From Rhizophlyctis rosea (taxonomy: Eukaryota; Chytridiomycota; Chytridiomycetes; Rhizophlyctidales; Rhizophlyctidaceae), in the NCBI GenBank assembly GCA_027596075.1, contig JADGJC010000017.1, positions 1-64,000 on the forward strand: a DNA stretch of 64,000 bases, written 5' to 3'. Below the pieces are notes generated by a model, which made no database searches, was not told the origin of the DNA, and saw nothing but the letters and a program-made list of their open reading frames with translations. The position numbers and the translations under genes are program-made. Position 1 is the first letter of the stretch; every line of letters begins with the position of its first letter. Below are positions 23,978-33,944 of this stretch, one piece after another.

Positions 23978-25298
23978 ATGACTTCAAAGGCCGGTTACGC
24001 GCCAGATTATCCGCGATACGACACACTGCGATTACACATACCGTCTCAATATGTCCTTCTTGTGGAAATAAACAGACCGAGACAACTGAACGCTATGAAC
24101 AGAAAGTACATACTCGCTACAATCGAACTTGCAAGTGGACAGCTACCTCATCCAGAAAAACTGTAGGTTCTGGGTAGAGTTTCTGGACCTCTTCGCGCGT
24201 ATCAGGGTCGACTCGAACATCCGAAGTGTTGTAATATCTGGCGGAACCTCGCGCGTATTCTCCGCTGGACTGGATTGTTAGTATGTTAATCAAGTCTGCC
24301 GGAGAATGTGCGCAGGCATATCACTAACATTCATGATTAGTAATGGATTACGCGGAACTCTTTGGCTCGGATCAGACCATTGATCCGGCACGCAAAGGAC
24401 TGAAGTTTATCAACGTATTGGAGCCATTACAAGCATCTTTCAATGCCATCGAAAAATGCAACAAACCTGTGATTTGTGCAATTCACGGTGCATGCATTGG
24501 CGGAGGTATTTGTCAAGGACTGGTCAAAACCGTTGGCGAACATACTGGACATGCTAACGCTGCAAAACCATGACCTCAGCGGTCGATTTGATAACCGCGT
24601 GTGACATCAGATATGCCTCAAAAGACGCACGTTTCTCGATCAAGGTTGATGTCTGATAACCTGGCAGTAACCCATTTCAAAGGGCTCATAACAATGTTAT
24701 TCTTGTGGATGTAGGAAGTTGACATAGGCATGGCAGCCGACGTCGGCACGCTCCAACGTCTACCCAAGATATGCGGAAACAGCAGCTGGGTCCGCGAATT
24801 GGCATTCACTGGACGAATGGTAGGCGCGGAAGAAGCTTGTCAGCATGGTCTGTTAAGTAAGGTCGTTGATACGCAAGAAGAACTTTTGGGTACGTGCCAT
24901 AGATTCGACGGGAGGACGCACGATTGACTGATTCGAAACAACTTATCCAACAGCGGAAGCTCTGAAAACAGCAGAAATTATTGCCTCGAAGTCACCAATT
25001 GCTACACTTGGAACCAAGTGGGTAGCATAACACTCTTCCAGTCCACAGGCAAAGTTTGCGCTTTTGAGGATTCTTACAAACCATGCAGACATATCCTGAA
25101 CTACTCCCGAGATCATTCCGTGGAAGATGGGCTAGCATATGTCGCGGCATGGAATGCGTCAATGACCAATACGAAGGTGACTGCCTTGCAACGGTGAGCA
25201 CTGCGAATGTTCCCTAATAGGTTTACTGCTCACAGGACATGGAAGTTGCCATCAAGGCAAATTTGAGCAAAACGACTGCAATCTTCCCAAAACTCTAA
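23978..25298 (+). CDS. ECH1: Delta(3,5)-delta(2,4)-dienoyl-CoA isomerase, peroxisomal type
   Basis: Eight exons (23978-24105, 24167-24276, 24341-24505, 24580-24644, 24715-24889, 24954-25017, 25089-25176, 25236-25298) close in phase to 285 residues. The crotonase fold shows an oxyanion-hole segment (SGGTSRVFSAGLD) and CAIHGACIGGG. The diagnostic block EVDIGMAADVGTLQRLPK carries the catalytic Asp of ECH1 rather than the Glu pair of enoyl-CoA hydratase. LNYSRDHSVEDGLAYVAAWN is the family C-terminus. The enzyme isomerises 3,5-dienoyl-CoA to 2,4-dienoyl-CoA during oxidation of unsaturated fatty acids. The protein ends in FPKL, a PTS1-type peroxisomal signal, and the N-terminus MTSKAGYAPDYPRYD does not look mitochondrial. 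Confidence 0.94.
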
Positions 25299-25746
25299 TC
25301 TGTAAATGTCGGTTCAAACCGTAAGACATACCCTGACCTGAGAAAGATTGCTGGAGATCATATCTAATGAAGAATCTTTCAATGGCACCGACCACACTAA
25401 TGTCCATGCTCACTCCCTTTGCCGGAGTATGTGATTGTATGTTTCTACGCTTCGACGTCTTTCCTCTTGGTGCCCCCGTAGTATGTAGCCTGGGTTCCGT
25501 CACTGCCCCATCTCTGCCTCCCATGTCCTGACTTCCAGCCTTATGTATGTTGCAAAAACTTCAAACCCAGCCAAATCAGAGCTTCGCCATCTGACGTCTC
25601 TTACTATATAAGATGACTATGATATGAATTTCTAAGGCTGATATGTTCCAAGTGCGCACTGCAGCAAAGAACGAACCTATCTTGATACCAAGAATCTATC
25701 AAATCAAACGGGTTTTGGGACACTATACTGTTCAGACTATCAAATG
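25299..25746. other. Convergent intergenic stretch
   Basis: The 448 bases between the isomerase stop and the RPC11 stop hold no exon I can support. AT-rich patches near 25600-25640 suit 3' end signals. Confidence 0.4.
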
Positions 25747-26241
25747 CTACCCCTCGCGCCACTGATTATGACATTGACAGCATTTGTAGAAAATGGTTGA
25801 TGGCTCGTCGGCGGAGCGGATTTGAATCATCATGTAGTACGCTTCCGGATGGTCGCAGCGAGGGCAGGTTGCTGAGTAGAGTAAAGCGCCAGTTGTGAGA
25901 CTCATTTGTGACCAGGGATATGACTTCAATGCCTTTCTCTAAAGTGCATCACCAGAAAGAAGAAGGCGTCCTTACCATTTGTCTTGTCAACGTTTTCCCA
26001 CGCAGCAGCACCACCCAAGATGTCGTCCACTTGTTTACGCTTGTAGTCTGTTCGTGTTGTTATTTCCTAGGAACGTGCGGTGGGTCAACTTCTTAGGACC
26101 CAGAGCGAAGCATCGGGCAACATCTGTATTTATCACCTTCTGGATCTTGCAGACGTAGGGACAAGTTTGACAGAAGAATTCGTTGGAGAGGTCGCCCTGC
26201 CGGACGAGCAAGAGGTTCGCACATGAGGGGCAGAAGTACAT
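25747..26241 (-). CDS. RPC11: RNA polymerase III subunit RPC11 (C11/POLR3K)
   Basis: Three exons (26241-26122, 26039-25976, 25871-25747) give 102 residues. The N-terminal zinc ribbon (MYFCPSCANLLLVRQG, then CQTCPYVC) is followed by the family hallmark VDDILGGAAAWENVDK. The C-terminal TFIIS-like zinc ribbon is CPRCDHPEAYYMMIQIRSAD then YKCCQC. The RSADEP loop holds the acidic pair needed for cleavage of backtracked RNA. The subunit drives RNA cleavage, termination and reinitiation by polymerase III in the nucleus. The first intron's 3' splice site was chosen by phase and similarity, so the linker NTDRKQ may differ by a few residues. It is head-to-head with the RINT1/Tip20 gene. Confidence 0.95.
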
Positions 26242-26664
26242 TGCGCAAGTGTGGTCGGCGAGACAACAAAGAAATGGGAAGATTTACGCGGAAAGGGTTT
26301 TCTCGTGGCAAGTGTGCGACGTGGTGTAGTTTGGAAATGGTACAGGTACTGTGTTGAACGCTGTGGGGATCCTTTACGACCTGCAGAGTAAGTAAAAGGG
26401 GCAAACGAAGAAATTGGAAGAACGAGCATGAGCGGTTCTGATTCAAGGCCCACTTTGGGCCATGTGGCTGGTCAACGCGCGAGCAAAAGTAAACAACCTG
26501 TCATGTTCGAACCTTTTTGACCACGCCATCTTCATGCCCAGAAACCACGTGCAATCTTGCAACCACCCACTTCCAACATACGCAATAACGCGCCCAACTT
26601 GAAGCTGGTGCACCTACTCTCATAGAGAGCTCTGCTAGATCACCACTAATTGGTGCTCACCGCA
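26242..26664. promoter_or_regulatory. Divergent promoter of RPC11 and the RINT1/Tip20 gene
   Basis: These 423 bases separate two opposed start codons. No TATA-like or repeated element stands out and no exon is evident. Confidence 0.4.
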
Positions 26665-29600
26665 ATGCTCCCCCAAGAGCAGTTGGTGTTGCTGCTGAAC
26701 ACCACCTTTCCTACCGCCAACTCGCTAGCTGGTACCCTCGAGAGCTTCCTGAGTGCAAAACAACAAGAGAGGACAATACTCAGTGAGAAGGTAGCTCAAC
26801 GCTGCTCACTTCCTGCCGCACCACTGAGCTTTTGACGGCAACGCCATGCTACACACAAACAGGTCCATGTACTATCACAACAAACTCCCACCCGAATCCG
26901 CGAAGCTTTGACAGAGGCGGCGAACGCACGCGACACCCTCCTAAAATTGAGAGCATCCCGAGCCCACCTCCAGGAGAAGTTACTGGAGCGAGAGCGTTCA
27001 GCTCAGTTCCAGGAAACTTTGGCGTACCTATCTTCAGCGCAGGAAAAGTTACGACGACGGCAGGCTGCCAAAGGCTATTTGAACCTGCTATTGAAGATCG
27101 ACGAGCTGAGGTACTTTCTTTGCGTCATCTGTCCAATTTCTCAAGCAGCACGTCAATTGAATTACTGCTGTTTTTCTTCCGAAGTTCCATCATCAGTAAA
27201 CAAGTGGAGGTTGACCCAAAGTCAGCCCTGGCACCCTATAATGAGTTGAGACAATTGGCGTCGTCTCTGCAAGGCCAAACTGTCGCCAATGGCAACGATG
27301 ATGTTTTGGCGCAAGCAAAAGGAAACTTGCAGCATTTGGAAGTGTATATGAGAGAGACTCTCCAGCAACGGCATACGGATTTGAGCACAAGATTATCAAG
27401 GTATCTTGTGATCCTGTATCGTATTCCGACTTTTTCGATTGAACACCGTGAACGACAGGAAATTGGAATCTGCGCTCGAATCTCTGGGCTGGCCAAATGC
27501 CATCAATGTTTCCAACAAATCGCCGGAACAACTGCATGCATTCCGTAGCGCTTTTGCTGAGATGTTGTTGTTACATCCACCGTGGGTATTGTGGCCGTCT
27601 TCAAAACCATCCTGTGTGCGCGAGAGTCAAATCCTCAACATCTCAATCGGCAGAAGTTTCTCGCACAACGATGACAGCAAAGGACCAGAACCGATACTCG
27701 CCCCTATCGAGGTTATGCTTCGGCTGCCGATCTTGCACTTCAAATTCCATTTCCTGGGAAATAAACCGACGAATCGGTTGGATAAGGTGGGTTGCGTCCC
27801 ACCTACCTGACTATGTAGTTGTATCTTTGTGATATTGATGAAGATGTCGAACCTCAGCCAGAATGGGCTTTTACAAAAGTATTGGCTGTCCTACGCGATT
27901 ATACACCATTCTTATGCGGAGCAGTTCAAAGCCTTCTGTACGAGTCGGGGTACACTCGCCATGACGCTAAGGTATGCGCGTGAATCATAAGGATGCGGAG
28001 CGGTCCCACTCATCCGATTCTTGATGCAGAATGAGTTCATTCGCGGTTTGCTAGAACCGGTAACCCAGAAACTGCGACTCGATGCACCAAACCTGTTGAA
28101 GGAGCCTGATCTACTATCGCACGCAATCAAAGAAACCTTACTCTTCGATAAAGCTCTGCGCGAAGTGCATCTATTTACACGCGAGCGTGGAGGGGAGTGG
28201 AAAGGTTGTGTTGCGGTGTTGACGGATAATGCGGAATGGTTCCGGGCGTGGTTGGGGAATGAGTTAGAAGGTACTGGATTTATTCCGATTGATGTAGATA
28301 CTCCCTCGTTGTTCACCAGTTTTGCACGTGTAGCTGCCAAGATACGCTTCGAGGATATCGTGAAAGCAGACAATGCGTGGGATCTAGCATTTGCTACTAT
28401 GGATGATGTTGACGAGACTAAAGTCACGAAGTGCGCGGAGAGATTTGTGATCCTTTTGGAAGCTGTAACAGGTGATTGAGCCATCTTCTTGCTCCCGTAC
28501 GAAGTAGGAGTGGCTAAACTATTCCTCATCCTATAGAACGATACAATCTTCTTCCCCACTTCCCACACCGTATGGCTTTCTTCTCTGAGGTCCAGCTGGC
28601 TTTGCTGGAGGACTTTTTGCAAGAAGTCCGAGATGGCATTGAGGGTCATGTTGCAGCTTCGTCGATTCCATCTGGTTGGCTTGAGGAGAAGGTGGAGGGC
28701 ATTCAATTGTTGTGTCGGTATATTACCTCGTTGCAGTATGTTGCTGATACGTTGAGGGAATGGGGAGAGGACACGGTAAGGCTTTCTTTTTTTTGCAAAG
28801 AGGGTCATTCTTATTACGATATGAAGCTCAATGATCTCAATCCTTGCCATTCAGTTCTTTTTGACGATGTGGGACGAGTTGCAAAAACGACAGGCGGAAC
28901 CTAATGACGAAGGGATGTTGTTTGACGAGGTAGTGGCCGCATATAAGAGGTTGATAGGACGGGCGGAGGAAGTCGTGGTGGAGGGGGTTTACCAGGTGTT
29001 TGCGGATAAAGCGTGGGATTATGATCGAAAGTATGCAATTCTTGTTCCTTGCTCGCTTCATTCCACTCCTAGATCCGTCGCTAAGTTTCACCCTTCTCTC
29101 GCCAGACGGAACTGGGTCAGACCGCCTGTCACTCCCTCCGACATCCTGGACGTGTCCCCGGAACTGTGCGAAGCGCTCGAAGTTCTCTCCTATATTATGC
29201 CCACGGTGATGGATAACCTGCCTCCGAATATGCAGCAGGTAGTTTTGCGGAAGGTGGCGGGGCGGTTGGATGATCATCTGCTTGAGCGGGTTGTCTTGAG
29301 AGGAGAATTCAATGAAGCGGGTGGGACACAGTTCAAGGCGGACATGGTCAAGGGGGTCTGGGGAGGGGTGTTGAGGATTTGGACGAGGAGGGTTGAGAAT
29401 TTGTTTAGGAGGTGTGTTGGGAATGATTTTGGCGTTCTTGACATGATGTGGAGTGTTGACTCCGTCCCTATGATTTTGCAGAACGAAAGAAGCGACCATC
29501 CTCTTGACTCTTCCAGCGACGAGTACGGATACGTCAGCCATATCGTCGGCTTCGGACAAATTGGATAAATCGGTGCAATGGAGTCTTTCGTTGGTTGGGA

Positions 29601-29734
29601 CGGTGGTAATAGGAGAGGATACGAAGAGGATTGCGAAGTGTTTGGAGGAGATTGGGGTGTCGAGGCTGTCAGTTGGGGAAGTCAGGAAGGTTTTGAATAG
29701 GAGGGTGGAGATTAGAACGTTGTGGGATGGATGA
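26665..29734 (+). CDS. RINT1/Tip20-family ER vesicle tether
   Basis: Eleven exons (26665-26790, 26863-27110, 27197-27400, 27459-27581, 27654-27786, 27858-27971, 28030-28471, 28537-28775, 28855-29030, 29106-29411, 29482-29734) close in phase to 787 residues. The N-terminal 170 residues are coiled coil (LQEKLLERERSAQFQETL). The family signature lies mid-protein: LRLPILHFKFHFLGNKPTNR, then LDK joined to PEWAFTKVLAVLRDY. The rest is an all-helical CATCHR-type rod (RYNLLPHFPHRMAFFSEVQ, WDELQKRQAEPNDEGMLFDE). Such proteins form the Dsl1/NRZ complex that tethers Golgi-derived COPI vesicles at the ER. The 72-base intron at 27582-27653 is in frame and could be retained. The acceptor at 27857 was preferred because it restores DKPEW. 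Confidence 0.9.
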
Positions 29735-30176
29735 GGGATATAGATGTAGCAGAAAGTGTGGAATTGTATATAGGGTATGGTAGTCTGGTAGGAATTCCCG
29801 TCGGTAGTCTAAAGTGTAGTGGGCTGCGAGAATAACAAAGCTGCGGATGGAAGACGTTCTTCGACCGTCACAGCACTGACGTACAAGCTACTTCCTCAAT
29901 CAGGGTAAAGGAAGAAGTGCAAATTGTTATATTTTGATAAGCAAACTATGTACAAAGGGAAAAGGAAGTTGAAGGTGCGACTTGAATCAGCGAACCAAAT
30001 CTGAGGCCGATACTTCCAATGTGCTCTAAGGGAATGACTTTCATTTTGGATGACTGCTATATACTTATATTGGACTTCGCAACAGTATGTTTCACTGCGA
30101 ATATCATTTGTGCAATGGCGTTCTGAGGTCAGCATAACGAACGTGCTTCAAAGACGCTGAACGCACGAGCGGGTGT
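29735..30176. other. Convergent intergenic stretch
   Basis: It lies between the RINT1/Tip20 stop and the SKP1 stop. It is AT-rich with no coding exon, and probably holds both 3' untranslated regions. Confidence 0.4.
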
Positions 30177-31136
30177 CTAGCGGTCTTCGCACCACTCGTT
30201 TTCCTTATGATGCGTTTTGGTCAATTTGAAAATGGCGACGGTAAATATCGGCAGGACATGCCAGGAGCATCACAAACCTTGCGGATCTGTTCCTCCTCCT
30301 CGGGGGTGAAGTCGTTGACGATGTTGAAGGTCTTCCTGATCTCTTCAACCGACTTGCCCTTGATCATGTTGGCGACGGTTTTGCATCCTACCGATGAAGA
30401 AATAATCGTCAGATGTGCATTTTTGTCCCTTTGTGCTCAAGCAACTCGAAGCGCATGCAACAACGCAATGCGTCAACGTATATGCGCTTACCGACGTCAA
30501 GAAGATTCTTCATGTCGAGGTAGTTGGCAGCGAGGATCAGCTCGAAGAGAGTTCCTTGGTCGACGTTCATGAATTCCTTGTCCCATTCGTCGATGTCTTC
30601 GGAAGACTTTGGCTTCAGGTCTTCGTCTTGGGTGGGAGGTGTCTCGCCCTTGTGATGCTCGGCGTACTTGACGACTGAACGAATGTAAGGCTTTGATTAG
30701 AACGGGCTGCATGCAATATTTGTGGGAATAACACCCCGTCTGTTCTTTCATACACTGATACCATGTACCCAGCGGGCGGCTCAATACTACCCAAGCTCCT
30801 GCCATATGCGCTGGTATTGCACCGAGTGCCGTACAGTTTTTTGACCAGTTGCAGCAGCTGCCTTGAGTGAGGATCCTCCAGCACAGCAAGCTACCCCTCT
30901 CGTCACAACAGGGTTTTACAACACCCACTCCGCAGCGTCCGAACTTACACGAAGACTGCCGCTCAAACACCTTACTCACCCTTGTCGAGAATGGGGCCGG
31001 ACACGTTGGCGAGCGGGATGGGCTGTTCGTCGGCTTCACCGACATCGTCAATCATGTTCTTGATGAGCACGGACTGGCAGGCCACCTCCTTGTCGACTTT
31101 GAATTCTTGACCGTCGTTGGCTCTGAGCTTGACCAT
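30177..31136 (-). CDS. SKP1: SKP1, adaptor of SCF ubiquitin ligases
   Basis: Four exons (31136-30980, 30674-30492, 30387-30278, 30203-30177) close in phase to 158 residues. The BTB/POZ-like N-terminus ([19 protein letters not shown], then [20 protein letters not shown]) leads into the central Tyr-Ala-Glu-His segment and [20 protein letters not shown]. The C-terminal F-box-binding helices follow ([20 protein letters not shown], then [20 protein letters not shown]). The last exon supplies the conserved ENEWCEDR end. SKP1 bridges F-box proteins to CUL1 in nucleus and cytosol, and also sits in yeast kinetochore complexes. It is divergent from a putative substrate-adaptor-like gene at 31658. Confidence 0.98.
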
Positions 31137-31657
31137 TTTGTTGCTTTTGAAGGGTTCAGACGTGTTCAGGATACGTTATTGGTAGGGAGACTGGTAGTAT
31201 GCAGTGTGCTTTATGGCAAACTTTGTGTGGGAGTTGTGAAGATGAGTTCAAGATGAGTTTGACGGGAGGGGAAGAGGGCGTGGGAAAGGGGTTTCAGGTT
31301 GTTGCTGGCATGCCCGAAATTGGTGTGAGACCCATTTCACCGCATTGAGAATGAGTGGCACAGCCCCCCTGGTTCAAAAGCACACAATTTCGCAATCTGC
31401 GCCACGTTGACTCTCTATCAGTCATTGCATCACAACATGCAAACAATGTAAACAACTCCAACTCGAATCTCAACCTCGGCTGCAGTTCGCAATAACAAGT
31501 TATCACCCCTTTTGAGTTGCTTCTACGCACACGGTTGAACAAAAGCCTTTCAGCAACTTGAAACTCGAATATTTAGAAACACAAACCTAACAACACCCGC
31601 AAAGTCAAACCTAACACACTTCCAACCCGTTGCAGTAAGACAAAAGAGCGCCAAACC
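31137..31657. promoter_or_regulatory. Divergent promoter of SKP1 and the zinc-ribbon gene
   Basis: About 520 bases lie between two opposed start codons. No exon or strong box stands out. The plus-strand side ends in a CA-rich tract typical of fungal leaders. Confidence 0.4.
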
Positions 31658-33247
31658 ATGGACGTACCGGGATCTTCTCGGCCTCCTGAGCTGGCGCCAG
31701 CTCTCAACGAAGACTGCTGGAACCTTATCCTCGACGTGGTGGGCAAAAACTCTGTTCGCGACCTACTCCGACTCGCCCGCCTCAATGGCTACTCCAGCTA
31801 CCTCGTCAACCAGCACCTCTTCTTCAACCGTCTCGCCAAGCACGCCAACCTCTCTTTGCACCAGCCTAATACTCCATCCATGACCCCTCCTCTGCCCTCC
31901 GTCTCCACCACCGACGACACCACCACTCTCACCAACAACACACCAACTTCCCCAGTCTCTACTCCTCGTGCACCACCATCGCCTTGGAAGTCCACCGTTC
32001 TGGCCAACCAAGGGAGCTTCTGCGAGATCTGCGGCATCCACTTCAACAATGTTATTCGCCGCAGAGAGTATCCCCAGAAATATACCTGTTACGAATGCGA
32101 AGCAGAAGTGAAACGCATCGCCGATGACGACGCTCTTGCCGCCCGTCGTCGTCTGGTCCGGAAGGAGTATTCAGATCTCCAAGGAGTCGAACGTGTGGAA
32201 CAGTGGATCAAATTCGGCCGAGGCAACATCAAAACCATTGCGCGCGTGATCAGGACCATACCTGACCGGCGAGTCAAAATCAAAGATGCCCTCAAACGAG
32301 AGGGGATCTCCATGCCTCGTGGGAGCAAGTTGGTCTCGGAATACGTCACGTATGCGAAAGGTGATCTTGGGGTGATTGTAAGGATCTTGAGAGAGTATGA
32401 ATGGTTCTCAAAGAACACGACGTACAAGAAGGATTGCCAGTTGTTTCTGAGGCAATGCGATGACAAGATTCGCGGCGATGGTGGAGCGGAATGTTTGGAG
32501 GACAACACGAGGGCGAAGACCTTGGCGTTGCATCGGTGGGTGAGGGAGAATGTCGTGGATGCCGGGTTGGGCTTTTGGGAAGGAGTTGCGGAAATAACCC
32601 CACGCGCGTGCCGACCACCCGGTTGTCTCTGGCCAAAGATCATGAAAGAAGTCCGTGTACAGCTCGATCGAGTCATTTCATCTCGATACCGCAAAGTGGT
32701 GATGCAACGTGCGCTCATCGGCCCAGCCGCACACGAAGAACCAATCGAAGTCAAACCAGACCGGTGGAAAATCGAAGAAAAAGACCCCTTCGACCATTCC
32801 TCCGACGAAGTCAACCTGCACGACTTTGACCCTTCCGACCCCGCCATCCTCGCAACCCTCACACCCTCCACCCTCGACACACCCCCAACATTCCCCCACC
32901 ACCCACCACAAACCCCGCACACCCCACTCCAAACCCTCTGGCGCCACGCCAAACTCACCGCCCTCACAAACGACATCCTCCCGCGCGTCCACCACGTCGT
33001 TCTGCGTCGTCTCGCTGAACCGCGCGAAGGGGAAGAAATCTTTGCGCGGAGGCGGGATGTTATGGCGTGGATTCGGACGCAGTTTGACGAGGAGTTTGTG
33101 GATGCGGTTGCGAGGGGGTTGTGGAGGAGTGAGACGCTTTTTGGGGCTGTGAAGAAGGGGTGGGCTGCTTATAGGGAGTTGGTGAGGGAGGAGGAGAAGA
33201 GGTGGAGGGCGGAGGCGGAGAAGAGGGAGAGGAGGAGGAGGCGTTAG
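31658..33247 (+). CDS. Uncharacterised F-box-like protein with a four-cysteine zinc ribbon
   Basis: One intronless frame of 529 residues starts in good context (accATGGAC). Residues 15-65 (LNEDCWNLILDVVGKNSVRD, then LLRLARLNGYSSYLVNQHLF) have the helix pattern of a divergent F-box. A Thr/Ser/Pro linker follows. At about 123-147, CEICGIHFN and CYECE form a C-x2-C...C-x2-C zinc site. The remainder is charged helix with two similar segments (FGRGNIKTIARVIRTI and YAKGDLGVIVRILREY). A Pro/His-rich loop (about 400-425) and a very basic end (EKRERRRRR) complete it. I do not recognise the full protein. The F-box reading and the head-to-head position with SKP1 support each other but remain inference. 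It stands out as intronless among intron-rich neighbours. Confidence 0.7.
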   Translation: MDVPGSSRPPELAPALNEDCWNLILDVVGKNSVRDLLRLARLNGYSSYLVNQHLFFNRLAKHANLSLHQPNTPSMTPPLPSVSTTDDTTTLTNNTPTSPVSTPRAPPSPWKSTVLANQGSFCEICGIHFNNVIRRREYPQKYTCYECEAEVKRIADDDALAARRRLVRKEYSDLQGVERVEQWIKFGRGNIKTIARVIRTIPDRRVKIKDALKREGISMPRGSKLVSEYVTYAKGDLGVIVRILREYEWFSKNTTYKKDCQLFLRQCDDKIRGDGGAECLEDNTRAKTLALHRWVRENVVDAGLGFWEGVAEITPRACRPPGCLWPKIMKEVRVQLDRVISSRYRKVVMQRALIGPAAHEEPIEVKPDRWKIEEKDPFDHSSDEVNLHDFDPSDPAILATLTPSTLDTPPTFPHHPPQTPHTPLQTLWRHAKLTALTNDILPRVHHVVLRRLAEPREGEEIFARRRDVMAWIRTQFDEEFVDAVARGLWRSETLFGAVKKGWAAYRELVREEEKRWRAEAEKRERRRRR

Positions 33248-33944
33248 GTGTTTATGGCATTGCTTCATTTTTGCTTTTTGCATGCAATGTAAGTTTCTGG
33301 GTGTTGGAAGGCAGGGGAACTTACTGCTGATCTTTGCGAACACAGATCGTATACACCAGTATCATCAGTCACATATTGCACATCGCACAAATCGCACAAA
33401 TCGCATCACCCCTGCCCATCAAACAAGGGCCATCAACTTCAGCACAACACGCTTGCACATGTTTTAGCCCGGTCAATCATGAGATGTTTGCATATCAAGA
33501 AAGGCAGTCACATTGCAAGATCGCTAGTTGCTCGTAAACAAAAGCCTAGATTTGCTCAATTGCTAGATTTGCTCAATTGCTAAATTGCTAGATTGCTAGA
33601 TTGCATGTTCTCGCTAGTAGTAGTTGCTGTTTTTCTTTTTTTGGCAGAGTAGCTAGATTGCAGTTATTTGGCATGATAAATTATTGCAAATTGCTTTGCA
33701 GACGTTTGAGGAGCACTGGCGATTGTGATAGTGCAATGATGCACATGAAGGTCGCCCGGCAGGTGGATTGGATGAACTACAATGAATTGGTTGATGTATC
33801 ATGCTACATATGAAAAAGCCTATATATGTCTACATACAGTCGCTTAGCTAGGCAAGACTAAATACACTCGAACTAGCTTCCAGTACGCTACGTCCAAATC
33901 TCCACCCCATCCAAAAAGGTCTTATCACCAACACCCCAACCCCT
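33248..33944. other. Convergent intergenic region
   Basis: About 700 bases lie between two converging stop codons. Apart from the short tandem repeats I see AT-rich 3' flank sequence and no supported exon. Confidence 0.4.
33340..33615. repeat. Two short degenerate tandem repeats in an intergenic region
   Basis: A nine-base atcgcacaa-type repeat lies at about 33379-33410. A second array of attgctaga/ttgctcaatt units lies at 33547-33605, including two near-identical copies of tagatttgctcaattgc. Both are in the non-coding space between the zinc-ribbon gene and the lipase gene. Confidence 0.7.

Noticed and set aside
27912..28850. 312-codon minus-strand frame
   Set aside because: It is the complement shadow of conserved RINT1/Tip20 exons and has no recognisable motif.
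28837..29559. 240-codon minus-strand frame
   Set aside because: It is antisense to exons 9-11 of the RINT1/Tip20 gene, which are phase-consistent and match the family.
32089..33343. Long minus-strand frames (295 and 221 codons)
   Set aside because: They are shadows of the intronless 529-residue plus-strand gene, which has a zinc site and a good start.
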